DNA of 64,000 nucleotides from Lawsonibacter celer. GTDB lineage: Bacteria; Bacillota; Clostridia; Oscillospirales; Oscillospiraceae. The notes under the pieces are model-generated. The model had not been told where the DNA came from. It saw only the letters and a list, made by a program, of their open reading frames with translations, and did not search any database. Each line of letters starts with the position of its first letter. Positions within the stretch are counted from its first letter, which is position 1. A program made the position numbers and the translations under genes. The stretch is taken from NCBI RefSeq assembly GCF_014281125.1, contig NZ_JACOEA010000002.1:317886-381885 (forward strand), written 5' to 3'. Positions 48,659 through 57,941 of this stretch are shown piece by piece.

Positions 48659-49573
48659 ATGCAGCTCAAACAGCTGGAAATTTTTATCCAGGTGGCCGCC
48701 CTGCGCAGCTTCTCCAAGGCCGCCGAGGCCCTCTATCTGACCCAGCCCACCGTGAGCGCCCATATCAGCGCCCTGGAGCAGGAGCTGGGGGTGCGTCTGG
48801 TGGTTCGTTCCACCAAGGCCCTGCGCCTGACCCCGTCGGGCGCGGTGCTGGAGCGATATGCATCCCAGATCCTGTCCCTGTGCCGCCGGGCCGAGCAGGA
48901 GGCCCGCGCCGCCGCAGCAGAGGTAACGGGGACCCTGTGCGTGGCCGCCTCCACCGTGCCAGCCCAGTATCTGCTGCCCCAAATCCTTCCTCTGTTGCGC
49001 CGGCAGTATTCCCAGGTGTTCTTCCAGGTACGGCAGGGAGACAGCGCCCAGGCGGTACAGTGGCTGAGCGAAGGCAGCGCAGAGGTGGCCGTGGTAGGCT
49101 CCCCGGCGGCCCGGCCCGGTCTGGCCTGCGCGCCCTTTCTCACAGAGCGGCTGGTGATTCTCACCCCGAACACGGCGGAATACCGGGCGCTGAACGGGGT
49201 GATAACCCCTCAAGTCCTCCGCCGGGCCCCCTTTCTGGTGCGGGAGCCCGGCTCCGGCACCCGTCGGCGGGGAGAGGAATTCCTGCGCAGCATCGGCCTG
49301 GACCCCCGCTCCCTCCCCCTGGCCGCCCAGCTGGAGAGCACAGAGAGCATCCTCCAGGGGGTGGCCCACGGGCTGGGCATGGCCATCGTCTCCGGCTATG
49401 CCGCCCAGGAAGGGATCCGGGCGGGCCGATTCCTGGCCTTTGATTACGCGAGTCCCTTTCTGGACCGGACCTTCTACCTGCTGCACCGAAAGAGTGGTCC
49501 GGTTTCCCCCGCCGCGGCCATGCTACTGGAAGCGCTGCCCGGCTTTTTTCAAGCAAACGACACATCGCGGTGA
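48659..49573 (+). CDS. LysR-family transcriptional regulator
   Basis: 304 residues. N-terminal helix-turn-helix MQLKQLEIFIQVAALRSFSK and LYLTQPTVSAHISALEQELG; effector domain from about residue 90. GGAGG precedes the ATG. It is divergent from selD with a 75-bp gap, so may regulate selD or be unrelated. Resembles CysB/CysL-like regulators only in general form; effector unknown. Confidence 0.92.
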   Translation: MQLKQLEIFIQVAALRSFSKAAEALYLTQPTVSAHISALEQELGVRLVVRSTKALRLTPSGAVLERYASQILSLCRRAEQEARAAAAEVTGTLCVAASTVPAQYLLPQILPLLRRQYSQVFFQVRQGDSAQAVQWLSEGSAEVAVVGSPAARPGLACAPFLTERLVILTPNTAEYRALNGVITPQVLRRAPFLVREPGSGTRRRGEEFLRSIGLDPRSLPLAAQLESTESILQGVAHGLGMAIVSGYAAQEGIRAGRFLAFDYASPFLDRTFYLLHRKSGPVSPAAAMLLEALPGFFQANDTSR

Positions 49574-49632
49574 AATAAAACGCCCACACCGGGCGTTATC
49601 AAACTGAAAGGGATCGAAAGGAGGAGGCTTCC

Positions 49633-50223
49633 TTGCTTTTCGCCATGGCAATAGAGGGCGGCGCGCTTGTGGAGCGGAGCCGCCAGGCTCCAGTGGACGA
49701 AGCCCTGTTTCCCCGCATCGGGCAGGGAGACCAGGCTGCCTTTGAGGCGCTTTACCGCCAGACCGAGCGGGCGGTGTACACCTTTGCCCTCTCTCTGCTG
49801 AAGAACCCCCACGACGCCCTGGACGTGACCCAGGAGACCTATCTGAAGGTACGCGCCAGCGCCCATCTGTACCAACCCCAGGGCAAGCCTCTGGCCTGGC
49901 TGTTCACCATTGCCCGCAATCTGTCCAACAGCCTGCTACGCCAATCAGGCCGCAGCGTCTCTGCGGAAGAATATTTCAGCGCAGACGGCCCCGGCTGCGC
50001 CTATCTGGAGGACCCCAGTGACCGGCTGGCCCTAACGGCGGCCCTGGACGGCTTGGAAGAGCTGGACCGGCAAGTGGTGCTGCTCCACGTGGTCTCCGGC
50101 CTGAAGCACCGGGAGATCGCCCAGGACCTGGGCCTGCCCCTGGGCACGGTGCTCACCCGCTACCACCGGGCGCTGAAAAAACTCCGGCATATTCTCTCGG
50201 AAGGGGGTGCTCTCCATGGATAA
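49633..50223 (+). CDS. RNA polymerase ECF-type sigma factor
   Basis: 196 residues from a TTG at 49633 (GGAGGAGG upstream); an ATG at 49645 is further from that site. Region 2: FEALYRQTERAVYTFALSLL, KNPHDALDVTQETYLKV; region 4: LDRQVVLLHVVSGLKHREIA and LPLGTVLTRYHRALKKLRHI. It overlaps the anti-sigma gene by 8 bp. Pairing with an RsgI-like protein suggests a SigI-like or extracytoplasmic stimulus. Confidence 0.92.
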   Translation: MLFAMAIEGGALVERSRQAPVDEALFPRIGQGDQAAFEALYRQTERAVYTFALSLLKNPHDALDVTQETYLKVRASAHLYQPQGKPLAWLFTIARNLSNSLLRQSGRSVSAEEYFSADGPGCAYLEDPSDRLALTAALDGLEELDRQVVLLHVVSGLKHREIAQDLGLPLGTVLTRYHRALKKLRHILSEGGALHG

Positions 50224-51091
50224 ACAGCTCAAGCAGCGGCTCAACCGCGCGGTGGACCGCCTACCTCAGCCGGATGCCCAAGCTCTGTGGCACACACCCG
50301 TACCCCGGATGGAGGTGCACGACGCGGTTACCATGCCGCCCCGGACACCTCCCCCCCGGCGGCGCGGTCCCGGAGGCCGTATGCTTCTGGCGTTTGTTTG
50401 CCTGGCCGTGGTTGTGCTGGGCGGTCTGCTCTGGTATCGCTCTGCCGGTCGGATCCAGGCGGCAATCACTCTGGACATCAACCCCAGCTTCTCCATTCTC
50501 GTGGGCCCCCGTGGCGTGCGCTCCGTCACCGGCGGCAATCAGGAGGCTGAGACCCTTCTGGAGGGACGGGACTACCGGGGCTGGACGGCAGAGGATACTG
50601 CCGCAGATCTGCTGCGAGCTGCGTCAGACGGCGGCTATCTGACCCCGGGCACAGAAACCACAGTGCTGGTATCCGTGGCCGCCCGGGACGGGGACGACGC
50701 CGCATTGCTGGCCGGTCAGCTGTCCCGCCGCATCCGGGACGAACTGGACAGCGCGCAAACGCCCCTCACGGTCCTGCGACAGAGCTTTGAGCTGGGCGAC
50801 GATGAGGAGGACGGCACCGGCCGTCGGCGGCTGATTCTTCTTCTGGCCGACGAGCTGGAAACCAGCCCGGAGCGTCTCTCCGCCCTCTCCCTGGAGGAGC
50901 TGGGCCGGCTGGCGCTCACTGTGGACGAGGATGAGCTCTCGGTGGACCGCTCCGCCTGGCTGTCCTCCTCCGAAGGAGAGTCGGCTTCCCCGTCTGTTCC
51001 CCATACTCCCTCCCATGGGCCCCGGGAGGACTGGGATGACGAGGATGACGACAAGGAGGACGAGGACAAGGATGATGACGAGGACGACTAA
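50216..51091 (+). CDS. RsgI-like membrane anti-sigma factor with acidic tail
   Basis: 291 residues from the ATG at 50216 (AAGGGGGTG upstream). Cytosolic N-terminus of about 55 residues, TM helix (LLAFVCLAVVVLGGLLWY), then the RsgI-type extracytoplasmic domain (AAITLDINPSFSILVGPRGV, TPGTETTVLVSVAARDGDDA). The C-terminus is extremely acidic, about 20 Asp/Glu of the last 24 residues. It likely holds the sigma factor at the membrane until an outside signal. No sugar-binding module like those of cellulosomal RsgI is present. Confidence 0.85.
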   Translation: MDKQLKQRLNRAVDRLPQPDAQALWHTPVPRMEVHDAVTMPPRTPPPRRRGPGGRMLLAFVCLAVVVLGGLLWYRSAGRIQAAITLDINPSFSILVGPRGVRSVTGGNQEAETLLEGRDYRGWTAEDTAADLLRAASDGGYLTPGTETTVLVSVAARDGDDAALLAGQLSRRIRDELDSAQTPLTVLRQSFELGDDEEDGTGRRRLILLLADELETSPERLSALSLEELGRLALTVDEDELSVDRSAWLSSSEGESASPSVPHTPSHGPREDWDDEDDDKEDEDKDDDEDD

Positions 51092-51100
51092 GCTCCTGTC

Positions 51101-51153
51101 AACCAACGCGCCCCTGTTTCCGGTTTTCCGCCGGGAACAGGGGCGCGTTGGTT
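51101..51153. terminator. Perfect 18-bp inverted repeat between convergent genes
   Basis: 51101-51118 and 51136-51153 are exact complements. The right arm includes the stop of the GIY-YIG gene. No T-run; probably a shared transcription end. Confidence 0.65.
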
Positions 51154-51406
51154 ACTCCGGCGGGTTTCCTGCGATCAGGGCCAGCTTTTCCGCACGGCTG
51201 AGCCGCTTGATCTCCCACTCCCGTCGCAGCGCCGCCGGTTTGTCCTCCGCCGCTTCCCGGTAGACCAGCTCCACCGGGAAGCGGCCGCAGGTATATTTGG
51301 CGCCTCGCCCGCTGTTGTGGGCGGCCAGCCTCCGCTCCAGGTCGTTGGTGATCCCTGTATAAAGGGTTGCGTCCACACAGCGGAGAATATAAACCCAATA
51401 GGCCAT
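51152..51406 (-). CDS. GIY-YIG nuclease-domain protein (YhbQ family)
   Basis: 84 residues from the ATG at 51406 (GGGAGG upstream); a longer reading to 51499 has no such site. GIY-YIG motif as WVYILRCVDATLYTGITND, then catalytic Arg in LERRLAAHNSGRGAKYT and Glu/Asn region PVELVYREAAEDKPAALRRE. Single-domain proteins of this family are small putative endonucleases with unclear role. Confidence 0.93.
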   Translation of the reverse strand: MAYWVYILRCVDATLYTGITNDLERRLAAHNSGRGAKYTCGRFPVELVYREAAEDKPAALRREWEIKRLSRAEKLALIAGNPPE

Positions 51407-51501
51407 GATTTTCCTCCCATTCCTGTCTTTTGGGGACGCACCCCCGCCCCTGCCGCCGCATACCCTGGGATTGAGCAATTTGAATTCTTGGAGGGTCAAT
51501 T

Positions 51502-52584
51502 ATGGCAGCGGAACCTGACGTGCGCTTTTATTTGGGGGCCAACTCCCCCAGCGGATTCTACTCCCTTTACGATCAGCTCATCGACCCCGCCCAGGCGGAG
51601 GATCTTTTTCTTTTAAAGGGTGGGCCGGGCTGCGGCAAATCCTCACTGATGCGCCGGGTGGCGCGCACCCTGTCCGACCAGGGTCTGGAGGTGGAGTACA
51701 TCCAGTGCTCCGGCGATCCGGACTCTCTGGATGCCATCCGCATTCCCGCTCTGGGCGCGGCCATTGCAGACGCCACCGCGCCCCACGTGCTGGAGCCAAA
51801 ATTTCCCGGCGCTGCGGAACGCTATGTAAACCTGGGAGAGTTTTATGATACCCCGGCCCTGAAGACCATAAAAGGGGACATTATGGCCTGCATGAGCGGC
51901 TATAAGGGCTGTTACAGCCGGGCCTACCGCTGTCTGAATGCAGCGGCTCAGATTGGCGAGGACATGCGCGCCATCCTGCTCACCCCCGCGCTGGAGGCCA
52001 AAATGGCCAAGCGGGCCAAGGGCATTCTCTCCCGGGAGGTGAAGAAGAGCGGCCGGGAGCCGGGCCGGGCGGTACAACGCTTTTTGGGCGCCGTCACCTG
52101 GCAGGGCCCTGTCTGCAATTATACCACGGCGGAGGTGCTCTGCCGGCGTATTTATGAGCTCGCCGACACCTATGGGCTGGCCCACAACATGCTCACCCAT
52201 CTGGCCGCGGGGGCCATGGCCGCCGGGTATGATGTGATCGTGTGCCCCTCCCCCATGGCGCCGGACCGCATGGAGCACCTGCTCATCCCCACTCTGTCTC
52301 TGGGTTTTTTGTCTGTCTCCCCCGCCCTGCCCTGGGGTAAGCACCCCTACCGGCGCATCCGCATTGACGCCATGGCCGATCCGGAGCTGCTGCATCGGAA
52401 CAAGGCCAGGCTGAAATTCTCCCGCAAGGTATCCGCCGCCCTGGTGGAGGAGGGGGTGGAGTCCCTAGCCCAGGCCAAGGCCATACACGACGACCTGGAG
52501 GCACTCTACAACCCCCACGTGGACTTTGACGGGGTATACCGCACCGCGGATGAGATTGCGGCGGAGCTGCTGGCGCGGGCGTAG
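51502..52584 (+). CDS. P-loop ATPase of the PRK06851 type
   Basis: 360 residues. Walker A in LLKGGPGCGKSSLMRRVA (residues about 37-46). Two-part protein: the second half (from about 190) does not retain a second P-loop. Family members are common in spore-forming Firmicutes, function unknown. It lies divergently from the GIY-YIG gene and alone. Confidence 0.8.
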   Translation: MAAEPDVRFYLGANSPSGFYSLYDQLIDPAQAEDLFLLKGGPGCGKSSLMRRVARTLSDQGLEVEYIQCSGDPDSLDAIRIPALGAAIADATAPHVLEPKFPGAAERYVNLGEFYDTPALKTIKGDIMACMSGYKGCYSRAYRCLNAAAQIGEDMRAILLTPALEAKMAKRAKGILSREVKKSGREPGRAVQRFLGAVTWQGPVCNYTTAEVLCRRIYELADTYGLAHNMLTHLAAGAMAAGYDVIVCPSPMAPDRMEHLLIPTLSLGFLSVSPALPWGKHPYRRIRIDAMADPELLHRNKARLKFSRKVSAALVEEGVESLAQAKAIHDDLEALYNPHVDFDGVYRTADEIAAELLARA

Positions 52585-52600
52585 CCCTACCCGCGGAAAG

Positions 52601-52634
52601 AAGGCCCGCGCCTGTCCCGGCGCGGGCCTTTTCT
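52601..52634. terminator. Bidirectional terminator
   Basis: AAGGCCCGCGCC / GGCGCGGGCCTT perfect 12-bp stem, T4 after, between the ATPase gene and the converging gatD. Confidence 0.9.
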
Positions 52635-53357
52635 CTATGTCTCCGACGGCACATCCCTGCGGGCCATGAGCGCCTCATACGTCACCTTCCAGGCCTTTTC
52701 CTCATAGGGGTAGGACACCGGCTCCGGCTCCCGCCCCAGCATCCGGCCCACAAGCCAGGCATGAAAGGCCGGATTCTTCACCAGCACCGGGCCGATCAGG
52801 TGCGTGCCCAGCAGGGTGCCCTGGCGGAAGCCCTCGTCTCCACCCTCCCCGCGGTTGCCCCGGCCCATCACCATCCGAAAGAGAGGGGGGACCCTTCCCG
52901 TCCAATCGTCGCATTTGTTGATAAAGCCCACCAGAGGCGGCTCGATCTCCGGGAAGGCGGCGACCGCGTCTCCGGTGTAGCGCACGCCGGCCTGCTCCCG
53001 GGCGGTGAAGTCAAGCAGGCCCAGGCCGGACCAGATTTTACCCAGCCCGTCCACGATCTCCCGGCCCGCCATGGAGGCGGCGTTTCCGGTAAGCAGGGCG
53101 TGCATCCCGCCGTCCAGAGCCTCCTTCAACGCCCCGGCATAAGGGCGCAGGTGCTCCAGCGCCGCCTTCTGGCTGCGCTCGGTCCCGGCGCCGATATACA
53201 GAAAGTCGTACCCGTCAAAGCAGAGCGCGTCCCCCAGGGTCCTGCGGTCCACGGACACTTCCTCCCCCTGGTCGGCCAGATGGCGCTCCAGAGCGCGGAG
53301 GTTGCCGCTCTCCCCATAGAGGTTCATTAAATCGTGATACAGATAGAGGATCTTCAT
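52635..53357 (-). CDS. gatD: GatD-like amidotransferase subunit lacking the catalytic Cys
   Basis: 240 residues. Homologue of the glutaminase half of MurT-GatD, which amidates the D-Glu of lipid II. Family features: MKILYLYHDLMNLYGESGNL at the start and GTHLIGPVLVKNP with the catalytic His. The nucleophile position (normally CGGYQ-like) reads LLTGNAASMAG, with no Cys anywhere near, so classic glutaminase chemistry is unlikely; other clostridial homologues with TGN here are known to me but unexplained. ATG overlaps the murT stop (ATGA). Confidence 0.85.
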   Translation of the reverse strand: MKILYLYHDLMNLYGESGNLRALERHLADQGEEVSVDRRTLGDALCFDGYDFLYIGAGTERSQKAALEHLRPYAGALKEALDGGMHALLTGNAASMAGREIVDGLGKIWSGLGLLDFTAREQAGVRYTGDAVAAFPEIEPPLVGFINKCDDWTGRVPPLFRMVMGRGNRGEGGDEGFRQGTLLGTHLIGPVLVKNPAFHAWLVGRMLGREPEPVSYPYEEKAWKVTYEALMARRDVPSET

Positions 53358-54694
53358 GCCTGTCCCTCCCTCTCCGGCTCCACCCGCGAGAGCAGCTTGT
53401 CCTTGTCCGAGAAGCAGGTGATGGCGTAGATATAGCCCGCGGCGTTGGCGCCCAGCCAGTCCACGGCCCGGCCGACGTCCGCCTCGATGTGGATGCGCTC
53501 CGGGTCGATGCCGGCGTAGTCAAAGCGGGCGGCCAAGTCCCAGCAGTACCGGCCGGCCAGGACGATCTGCTTCACCGACGGGGCGGAGAGCCGCTCAAAG
53601 TCGATGTCCCACAGCCAGGAGGTCTCGCTGGTGAAATATTTGCGGCTGATGGCGTCCACCAGGACCAGCACCGTCACGTCCCGGCCGTCCCCCACGGCCA
53701 CGCGGATGGACTGGTCGTAGGAGACGGAGTTCTCGTGCTTGGAGGCCAGCAGAGTGCCCGGCCGGTCTCCGGCCCGGAAGGAGACGATGCGGCCGCTGCG
53801 CAGGGCGTAGCCGCTGAGGGCGCGGGCGACGGCCTCCCCCTCCAGCCCCAGCTCCCGGCAGGCGGCGTAGGCCGCCAGGGTGTTGTACATATGGTAAATG
53901 CCCGCGAAGGACATGTCCACCCGGTATTCTCCGTCCAGCACCAGGTACTTTTCCGCCAGGCTGGCCTGGGTGACCGCGTACTTGGTCTCGTGCCGGTGAT
54001 GGCCGCAGGCGGGGCAGCGGTAGGAGCCGATGTGGTTGTAATGGCAGAAATCGTACTCCATGGGGCCCTTGCAGTGGGGGCAGTAGGCCCCGTCCCGGTA
54101 GCGGCCGGAGGGCGTCTCCTCGGAGAAGGGCAGCCGGTCCACCCCGAACCACACCACCGGGTTGTCCCGCCCCATGGGGAAGCAGGACACCAGCGGGTCA
54201 TCCGCGTTGAGGATGAGCTCCGTTCCCGGGTGGATGCTGTCCTGGAGGATGTCAAAAATCCACTCCGGGTGGCCGTTTCGGGTGAGCTGATCCCGATAGA
54301 GATTGGTTATCACGTAGTGGGTGGGGCGGAAATGGCGGAAGGTATGCCGGGCAAACCGCTCGTCGCTCTCCAGCAGGATCACGTCGCTGCGCACCCTGCC
54401 GCCCAGGGTGCAGTCGGAGAGCAGGAACGTGGTCACGCCCTCGATCTGGTTGGAGCCCTCCTTGTTGTAGGAAACTTTCAGCCCGTTTTCCCGCAGGACA
54501 TGGGCGATCATCTCCACCGTGGAGGTCTTGCCATTGCTGCCGGTGACCGCCAGGATGCGGTCGGGCAGGGTCAGCTTCTGCAGGATGTTGGGGTCCAGCT
54601 TCAGGGCTACCCGCCCGGGCAGGCTGCTGCCCTTGCCCATGAGCTTGCCTGCGAAGCGCAGCAGCTTGCAGGCCAAAATCGCAATGAGTTTCAT
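53354..54694 (-). CDS. murT: MurT-type Mur ligase family protein
   Basis: 446 residues from the ATG at 54694 (AAGGAG upstream). ATP-binding loop ILAVTGSNGKTSTVEMIAHV, ligase core FARHTFRHFRPTHYVITNLY, a zinc ribbon CPHCKGPMEYD...CPACGHH typical of MurT, and a C-terminal DUF1727-like domain. With GatD it amidates peptidoglycan stem Glu. Operon murT-gatD on the minus strand. Confidence 0.95.
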   Translation of the reverse strand: MKLIAILACKLLRFAGKLMGKGSSLPGRVALKLDPNILQKLTLPDRILAVTGSNGKTSTVEMIAHVLRENGLKVSYNKEGSNQIEGVTTFLLSDCTLGGRVRSDVILLESDERFARHTFRHFRPTHYVITNLYRDQLTRNGHPEWIFDILQDSIHPGTELILNADDPLVSCFPMGRDNPVVWFGVDRLPFSEETPSGRYRDGAYCPHCKGPMEYDFCHYNHIGSYRCPACGHHRHETKYAVTQASLAEKYLVLDGEYRVDMSFAGIYHMYNTLAAYAACRELGLEGEAVARALSGYALRSGRIVSFRAGDRPGTLLASKHENSVSYDQSIRVAVGDGRDVTVLVLVDAISRKYFTSETSWLWDIDFERLSAPSVKQIVLAGRYCWDLAARFDYAGIDPERIHIEADVGRAVDWLGANAAGYIYAITCFSDKDKLLSRVEPEREGQA

Positions 54695-54782
54695 ATGCAG
54701 ACTCCTTGGGGGCGAATCAAAGCCGCTCCATGAATTGCTAACAGAATAGCACATTTCCCCGCATCTTGCAACGGGCCAAAGC

Positions 54783-54822
54783 AGGCCCCCGGAAAAAGAG
54801 TTCTCCTCTTCTCCGGGGGCCT
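54783..54822 (-). terminator. Terminator of the Rieske oxidoreductase gene
   Basis: AGGCCCCCGGA / TCCGGGGGCCT stem, 4 bp past the stop at 54826. Confidence 0.8.
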
Positions 54823-54825
54823 GTG

Positions 54826-56274
54826 TCAATTGCGTTCCAGGGGGATCTGGGCCGGGCCGCTGAGCAGCTCTCCCCGGTAGTCGAAGCGGGAGCCGTGGCA
54901 GGGGCAGTCCCAGCTCTTTTCGTCCGGATTCCACTCCAGCTGGCAGCCTAGATGGGGGCAGCGGGTGGACACCAGGAACAGCTCTCCGCTCTCCGTCCGG
55001 TAGGCGCCCACTTTTTCCCCGTCCAGCTCTACCACGCCTCCGTGGCCGGCAGGCAGCTCCTCCGCCAGGGCCCTGCCCTTGGCGAATAGCTGCCGGGAGA
55101 GCCCCTTCACCGTCTGCTTGCCGTCGGCCATCAGGCTTTTGGCGCTGGCGGGCAGGTCAAAGCGCTGAGGTGAAAACACCGCCCGATCCGGATGCTCCCG
55201 CCCGGCAATCTGGTCGCTGAGGAGCATGGCCGCGGCCATGGAGCCGGTCATGCCCCACTTCCGAAAGCCCGTGGCCACATACCACCCCTCCCGGTCCGAT
55301 GCGTAACGGCCGATATAGGGCACCGAGTCCATGGGCATGCAGTCTTGGGCGGACCAGTGGGCCACCTCCCGGCTCTGGGGCCAATACCGCTCTGCCTCCC
55401 GGCGCAGCAGGCGGTAGCGCCCTCCGGCCGAATTTTCCCCGGTGCGGTGCCCGCCGCCCCCCAGCAGCAGGCAGTGCTCCGCCTGGCGCAGGGATAGGCC
55501 GTCCGGGTCCACGCCATAGTACAGTCCCTGGGGCAGGAGGGCGTTTTCCAGGGCCAGCACATAGCTGCGCTCCTGGTGCATCCGCAGAAAATAATACCCC
55601 GGGAAGTTGACAAAGGGAAAGTGGGTGGCAAAGACAATGTGTTTTGCCCGCACCGTCCCCCGGTCCGTCCGAATCTCGTCCCCCTGGACCTCCAGCGCCC
55701 GGGTCTGCTCATATACCGTCACCCGCTTGGCCGCCTCCTCCAGGAAGCGCAGCGGGTGAAAGCGGGCCTGTCCGTCAAAGCGTACCGCGCCCTTGATAGG
55801 AACGGGCAGCTCGGTCTCCAGGGTAAACTCCGCCGGCAGACCCAGGCTCTGGGCCGCGTGGGCCTCCTCCAGCAGGGCGTCCTCGCTCTGAGTGGAGTAG
55901 AGATAGGCCGGACAGCGCTCCAGCTGGCACGCCGCGCCCCAATCCTCCGTCAGGCGGCAGTATTCCTCCACCGCCCGCTGGCTGACCCGGGCATACTGTC
56001 CCGCCAGCTCCTGGCCGAATTTTTCTGTCAGCGCGGCGTAGATCAGCCCGTGCTGGGACGTGATCTTCGCCGTGGTGTTTTTCGTCTGGCCGCCGCCGAT
56101 GCGCTCCGCCTCCAGCACCACGCTCTCCACGCCCTTTTCCTGCAGCAGGCAGGCGGTGAGTATCCCCGCCATCCCCCCGCCGATCACCGCCGCTTCCACC
56201 TTCAGATCCCCCGGCAGGGGCGGGTGGGGCGGCAGCTCCGCCGTTTTGCTCCAAATCGATTGCATATGCTTCAC
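54826..56274 (-). CDS. FAD-dependent oxidoreductase with C-terminal Rieske domain
   Basis: 482 residues. FAD-binding fold near the N-terminus (AAVIGGGMAGILTACLLQEK, GxGxxG), DAO-type body with GRYASDREGWYVATGFRKWG, and a Rieske [2Fe-2S] domain from about 395: CPHLGC and CPCHGSRF are the two ligand pairs (Cys-His). The fusion resembles gamma-glutamylputrescine oxidase-like/Rieske proteins of Firmicutes. Substrate unknown. The gene stands alone. Confidence 0.9.
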   Translation of the reverse strand: MKHMQSIWSKTAELPPHPPLPGDLKVEAAVIGGGMAGILTACLLQEKGVESVVLEAERIGGGQTKNTTAKITSQHGLIYAALTEKFGQELAGQYARVSQRAVEEYCRLTEDWGAACQLERCPAYLYSTQSEDALLEEAHAAQSLGLPAEFTLETELPVPIKGAVRFDGQARFHPLRFLEEAAKRVTVYEQTRALEVQGDEIRTDRGTVRAKHIVFATHFPFVNFPGYYFLRMHQERSYVLALENALLPQGLYYGVDPDGLSLRQAEHCLLLGGGGHRTGENSAGGRYRLLRREAERYWPQSREVAHWSAQDCMPMDSVPYIGRYASDREGWYVATGFRKWGMTGSMAAAMLLSDQIAGREHPDRAVFSPQRFDLPASAKSLMADGKQTVKGLSRQLFAKGRALAEELPAGHGGVVELDGEKVGAYRTESGELFLVSTRCPHLGCQLEWNPDEKSWDCPCHGSRFDYRGELLSGPAQIPLERN

Positions 56275-56406
56275 CTCTGGAACAGCTTTTGCAGGAAAAC
56301 GGGGTTTATTCCTCCCTTTACCCCGTCGGCGACCGCTCTTTCCCGAAACACTTCTAAAAACAGGGCGGCAAGCGAATTCGCTTGCCGCCCTGCCATCCTC
56401 TTGTGT

Positions 56407-57801
56407 TTAGCCCTTGGGCCCGAATTTTTCCCAATAGCCCATCACAAAAATAAACAGCACGATAAAGGGCAGAACCCAGGTCATATAAAAGCGCACCCTT
56501 CGGGGAAAGCGCAGCCCCTCGCCCTCATCGCACTCCCCCAGAAAGCGGTCCCAGCCCCATCCCCGCCGGGAGACGCAAAAAAGCAGATAGACCAGCGACC
56601 CCAGGGGCAGCAAATTGTTGGAGAGGATAAAGTCCTCCAAATCCAGCACCGTGCTGCCCGCGCCCAGGGGCTGAAACCCCGACCACAGATTAAAGCCCAG
56701 CAGACAGGGCAGGGACAGCAGAAAAATGGCCGTCAAATTCACCAGTACTGATTTTTTGCGGCTCCAGCCGTGCTTATCCATGGCAAAGCTGATGATATTC
56801 TGGAACACGGCGATCACCGTGGACAGCGCCGCAAAGGACATAAACACAAAGAAGAGTGCGCCCCATAGCCGCCCGCCGGGCATGGCGTTGAATACATTGG
56901 GCAGCGTGATAAAGATCAGGTTGGGCCCCGCGTCCGGCGTGACGCCGAAGGCAAAGGCGGAGGGGAAGATCACCAGCCCCACCACAAACGCCACAAAGGT
57001 ATCCAGAATGCCGACGCTGATGGCCTCTCCCATCAGGCGACGCTCTCTTCCGATATAGCTGCCGAAAATGGCCATCGCGCCAATCCCCAGGGAGAGGGTA
57101 AAGAAGGCCTGTCCCATCGCGGCGAAGATTGCCTCTCCCAGGCGGACATTCCCCTCCCCGTCGTACATCAGGTTGTGAAAATTGGGCTTGAGATAAAACT
57201 CCAGGCCCGCCGCGGCGCCGGGCAGGGTGACCGCCCGCACTGCCAGCACCATCAGAATCGCCAGCAGACAGAGCATCATCACCTTGGTGATGCGCTCCAC
57301 GCCGTTCTGCAGGCCCAGGGCACAGATGCCCATGCACAGGAGCACCACCAGGACCATAAAGATCAGCATGGTCACCGGTTCCCCCATCAGGGCGCCGAAC
57401 TGCTCCTCCACGCCGGCCGCATCCGCCCCCACAAAGTCTCCCCGGGCCATCTTGACAAAATAGTAGACCATCCAGCCTGCCACAGTGGTATAGAACATCA
57501 TCAGCATGTAGTTGCCGGCCATGCCAAACCAGCTGTACCAGTGCCACTTGCTTCCCTTCGGCTCCAGCGTCTGGAACGACGTGGCAATGCTCTGCCGGCT
57601 GGCACGGCCCACGGAGAACTCCATGGCCATAATAGGCAGGCCCATGATGACCAGAAACACCAGATAAATTACCACAAAGGCCGCACCGCCGTACTGCCCT
57701 ACAATGTAGGGAAAGCGCCACACGTTGCCCAGGCCGATGGCACACCCGGCGGAAATGAGCACAAAGCCCAGCCGTGATGCAAATGTCTCTCTTTCCTTCA
57801 A
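56407..57801 (-). CDS. Neurotransmitter:sodium symporter (NSS) family transporter
   Basis: 464 residues from a TTG at 57801 (GGAGG seven bases upstream). NSS features: ISAGCAIGLGNVWRFPYIVG in TM1 with the unwound ion-binding segment, GQAFFTLSLGIGAMAIFGSY in TM6, and 11-12 TM helices, as in MhsT and Tyt1-type bacterial transporters. Likely Na+-driven amino-acid uptake (e.g. Trp/Tyr); substrate not predictable here. Confidence 0.93.
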   Translation of the reverse strand: MKERETFASRLGFVLISAGCAIGLGNVWRFPYIVGQYGGAAFVVIYLVFLVIMGLPIMAMEFSVGRASRQSIATSFQTLEPKGSKWHWYSWFGMAGNYMLMMFYTTVAGWMVYYFVKMARGDFVGADAAGVEEQFGALMGEPVTMLIFMVLVVLLCMGICALGLQNGVERITKVMMLCLLAILMVLAVRAVTLPGAAAGLEFYLKPNFHNLMYDGEGNVRLGEAIFAAMGQAFFTLSLGIGAMAIFGSYIGRERRLMGEAISVGILDTFVAFVVGLVIFPSAFAFGVTPDAGPNLIFITLPNVFNAMPGGRLWGALFFVFMSFAALSTVIAVFQNIISFAMDKHGWSRKKSVLVNLTAIFLLSLPCLLGFNLWSGFQPLGAGSTVLDLEDFILSNNLLPLGSLVYLLFCVSRRGWGWDRFLGECDEGEGLRFPRRVRFYMTWVLPFIVLFIFVMGYWEKFGPKG

Positions 57802-57844
57802 ACCATAACCTCCCTTAACTATTCCCAACCCATTGTAATTATTT

Positions 57845-57873
57845 ATTATAGGGTACGGCTCCGCTTTCGTCAA
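57845..57873 (-). promoter_or_regulatory. Promoter of the NSS transporter
   Basis: Minus strand TTGACG, 17-bp spacer, perfect TATAAT, about 44 bp before the start. Confidence 0.8.
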
Positions 57874-57899
57874 TCCTTGCCCCTCCAAGCGCTGTAAAA

Positions 57900-57927
57900 A
57901 GGCGCCCGGACAGCAGCCCGGGCGCCT
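57900..57927 (-). terminator. Terminator of the DUF6514-type gene
   Basis: AGGCGCCCGG / CCGGGCGCCT stem with TTTTT on its minus-strand 3' side, 15 bp past the stop. Confidence 0.85.
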
Positions 57928-57941
57928 CAAATCCGTTCTTG

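Noticed and set aside
48533..49486. Long minus-strand frame over the LysR gene ending MPYEKLRLTAMTAAGG
   Set aside because: Only its last 16 codons are real: they are the N-terminus of SelD up to the UGA. The rest is antisense to the LysR gene.
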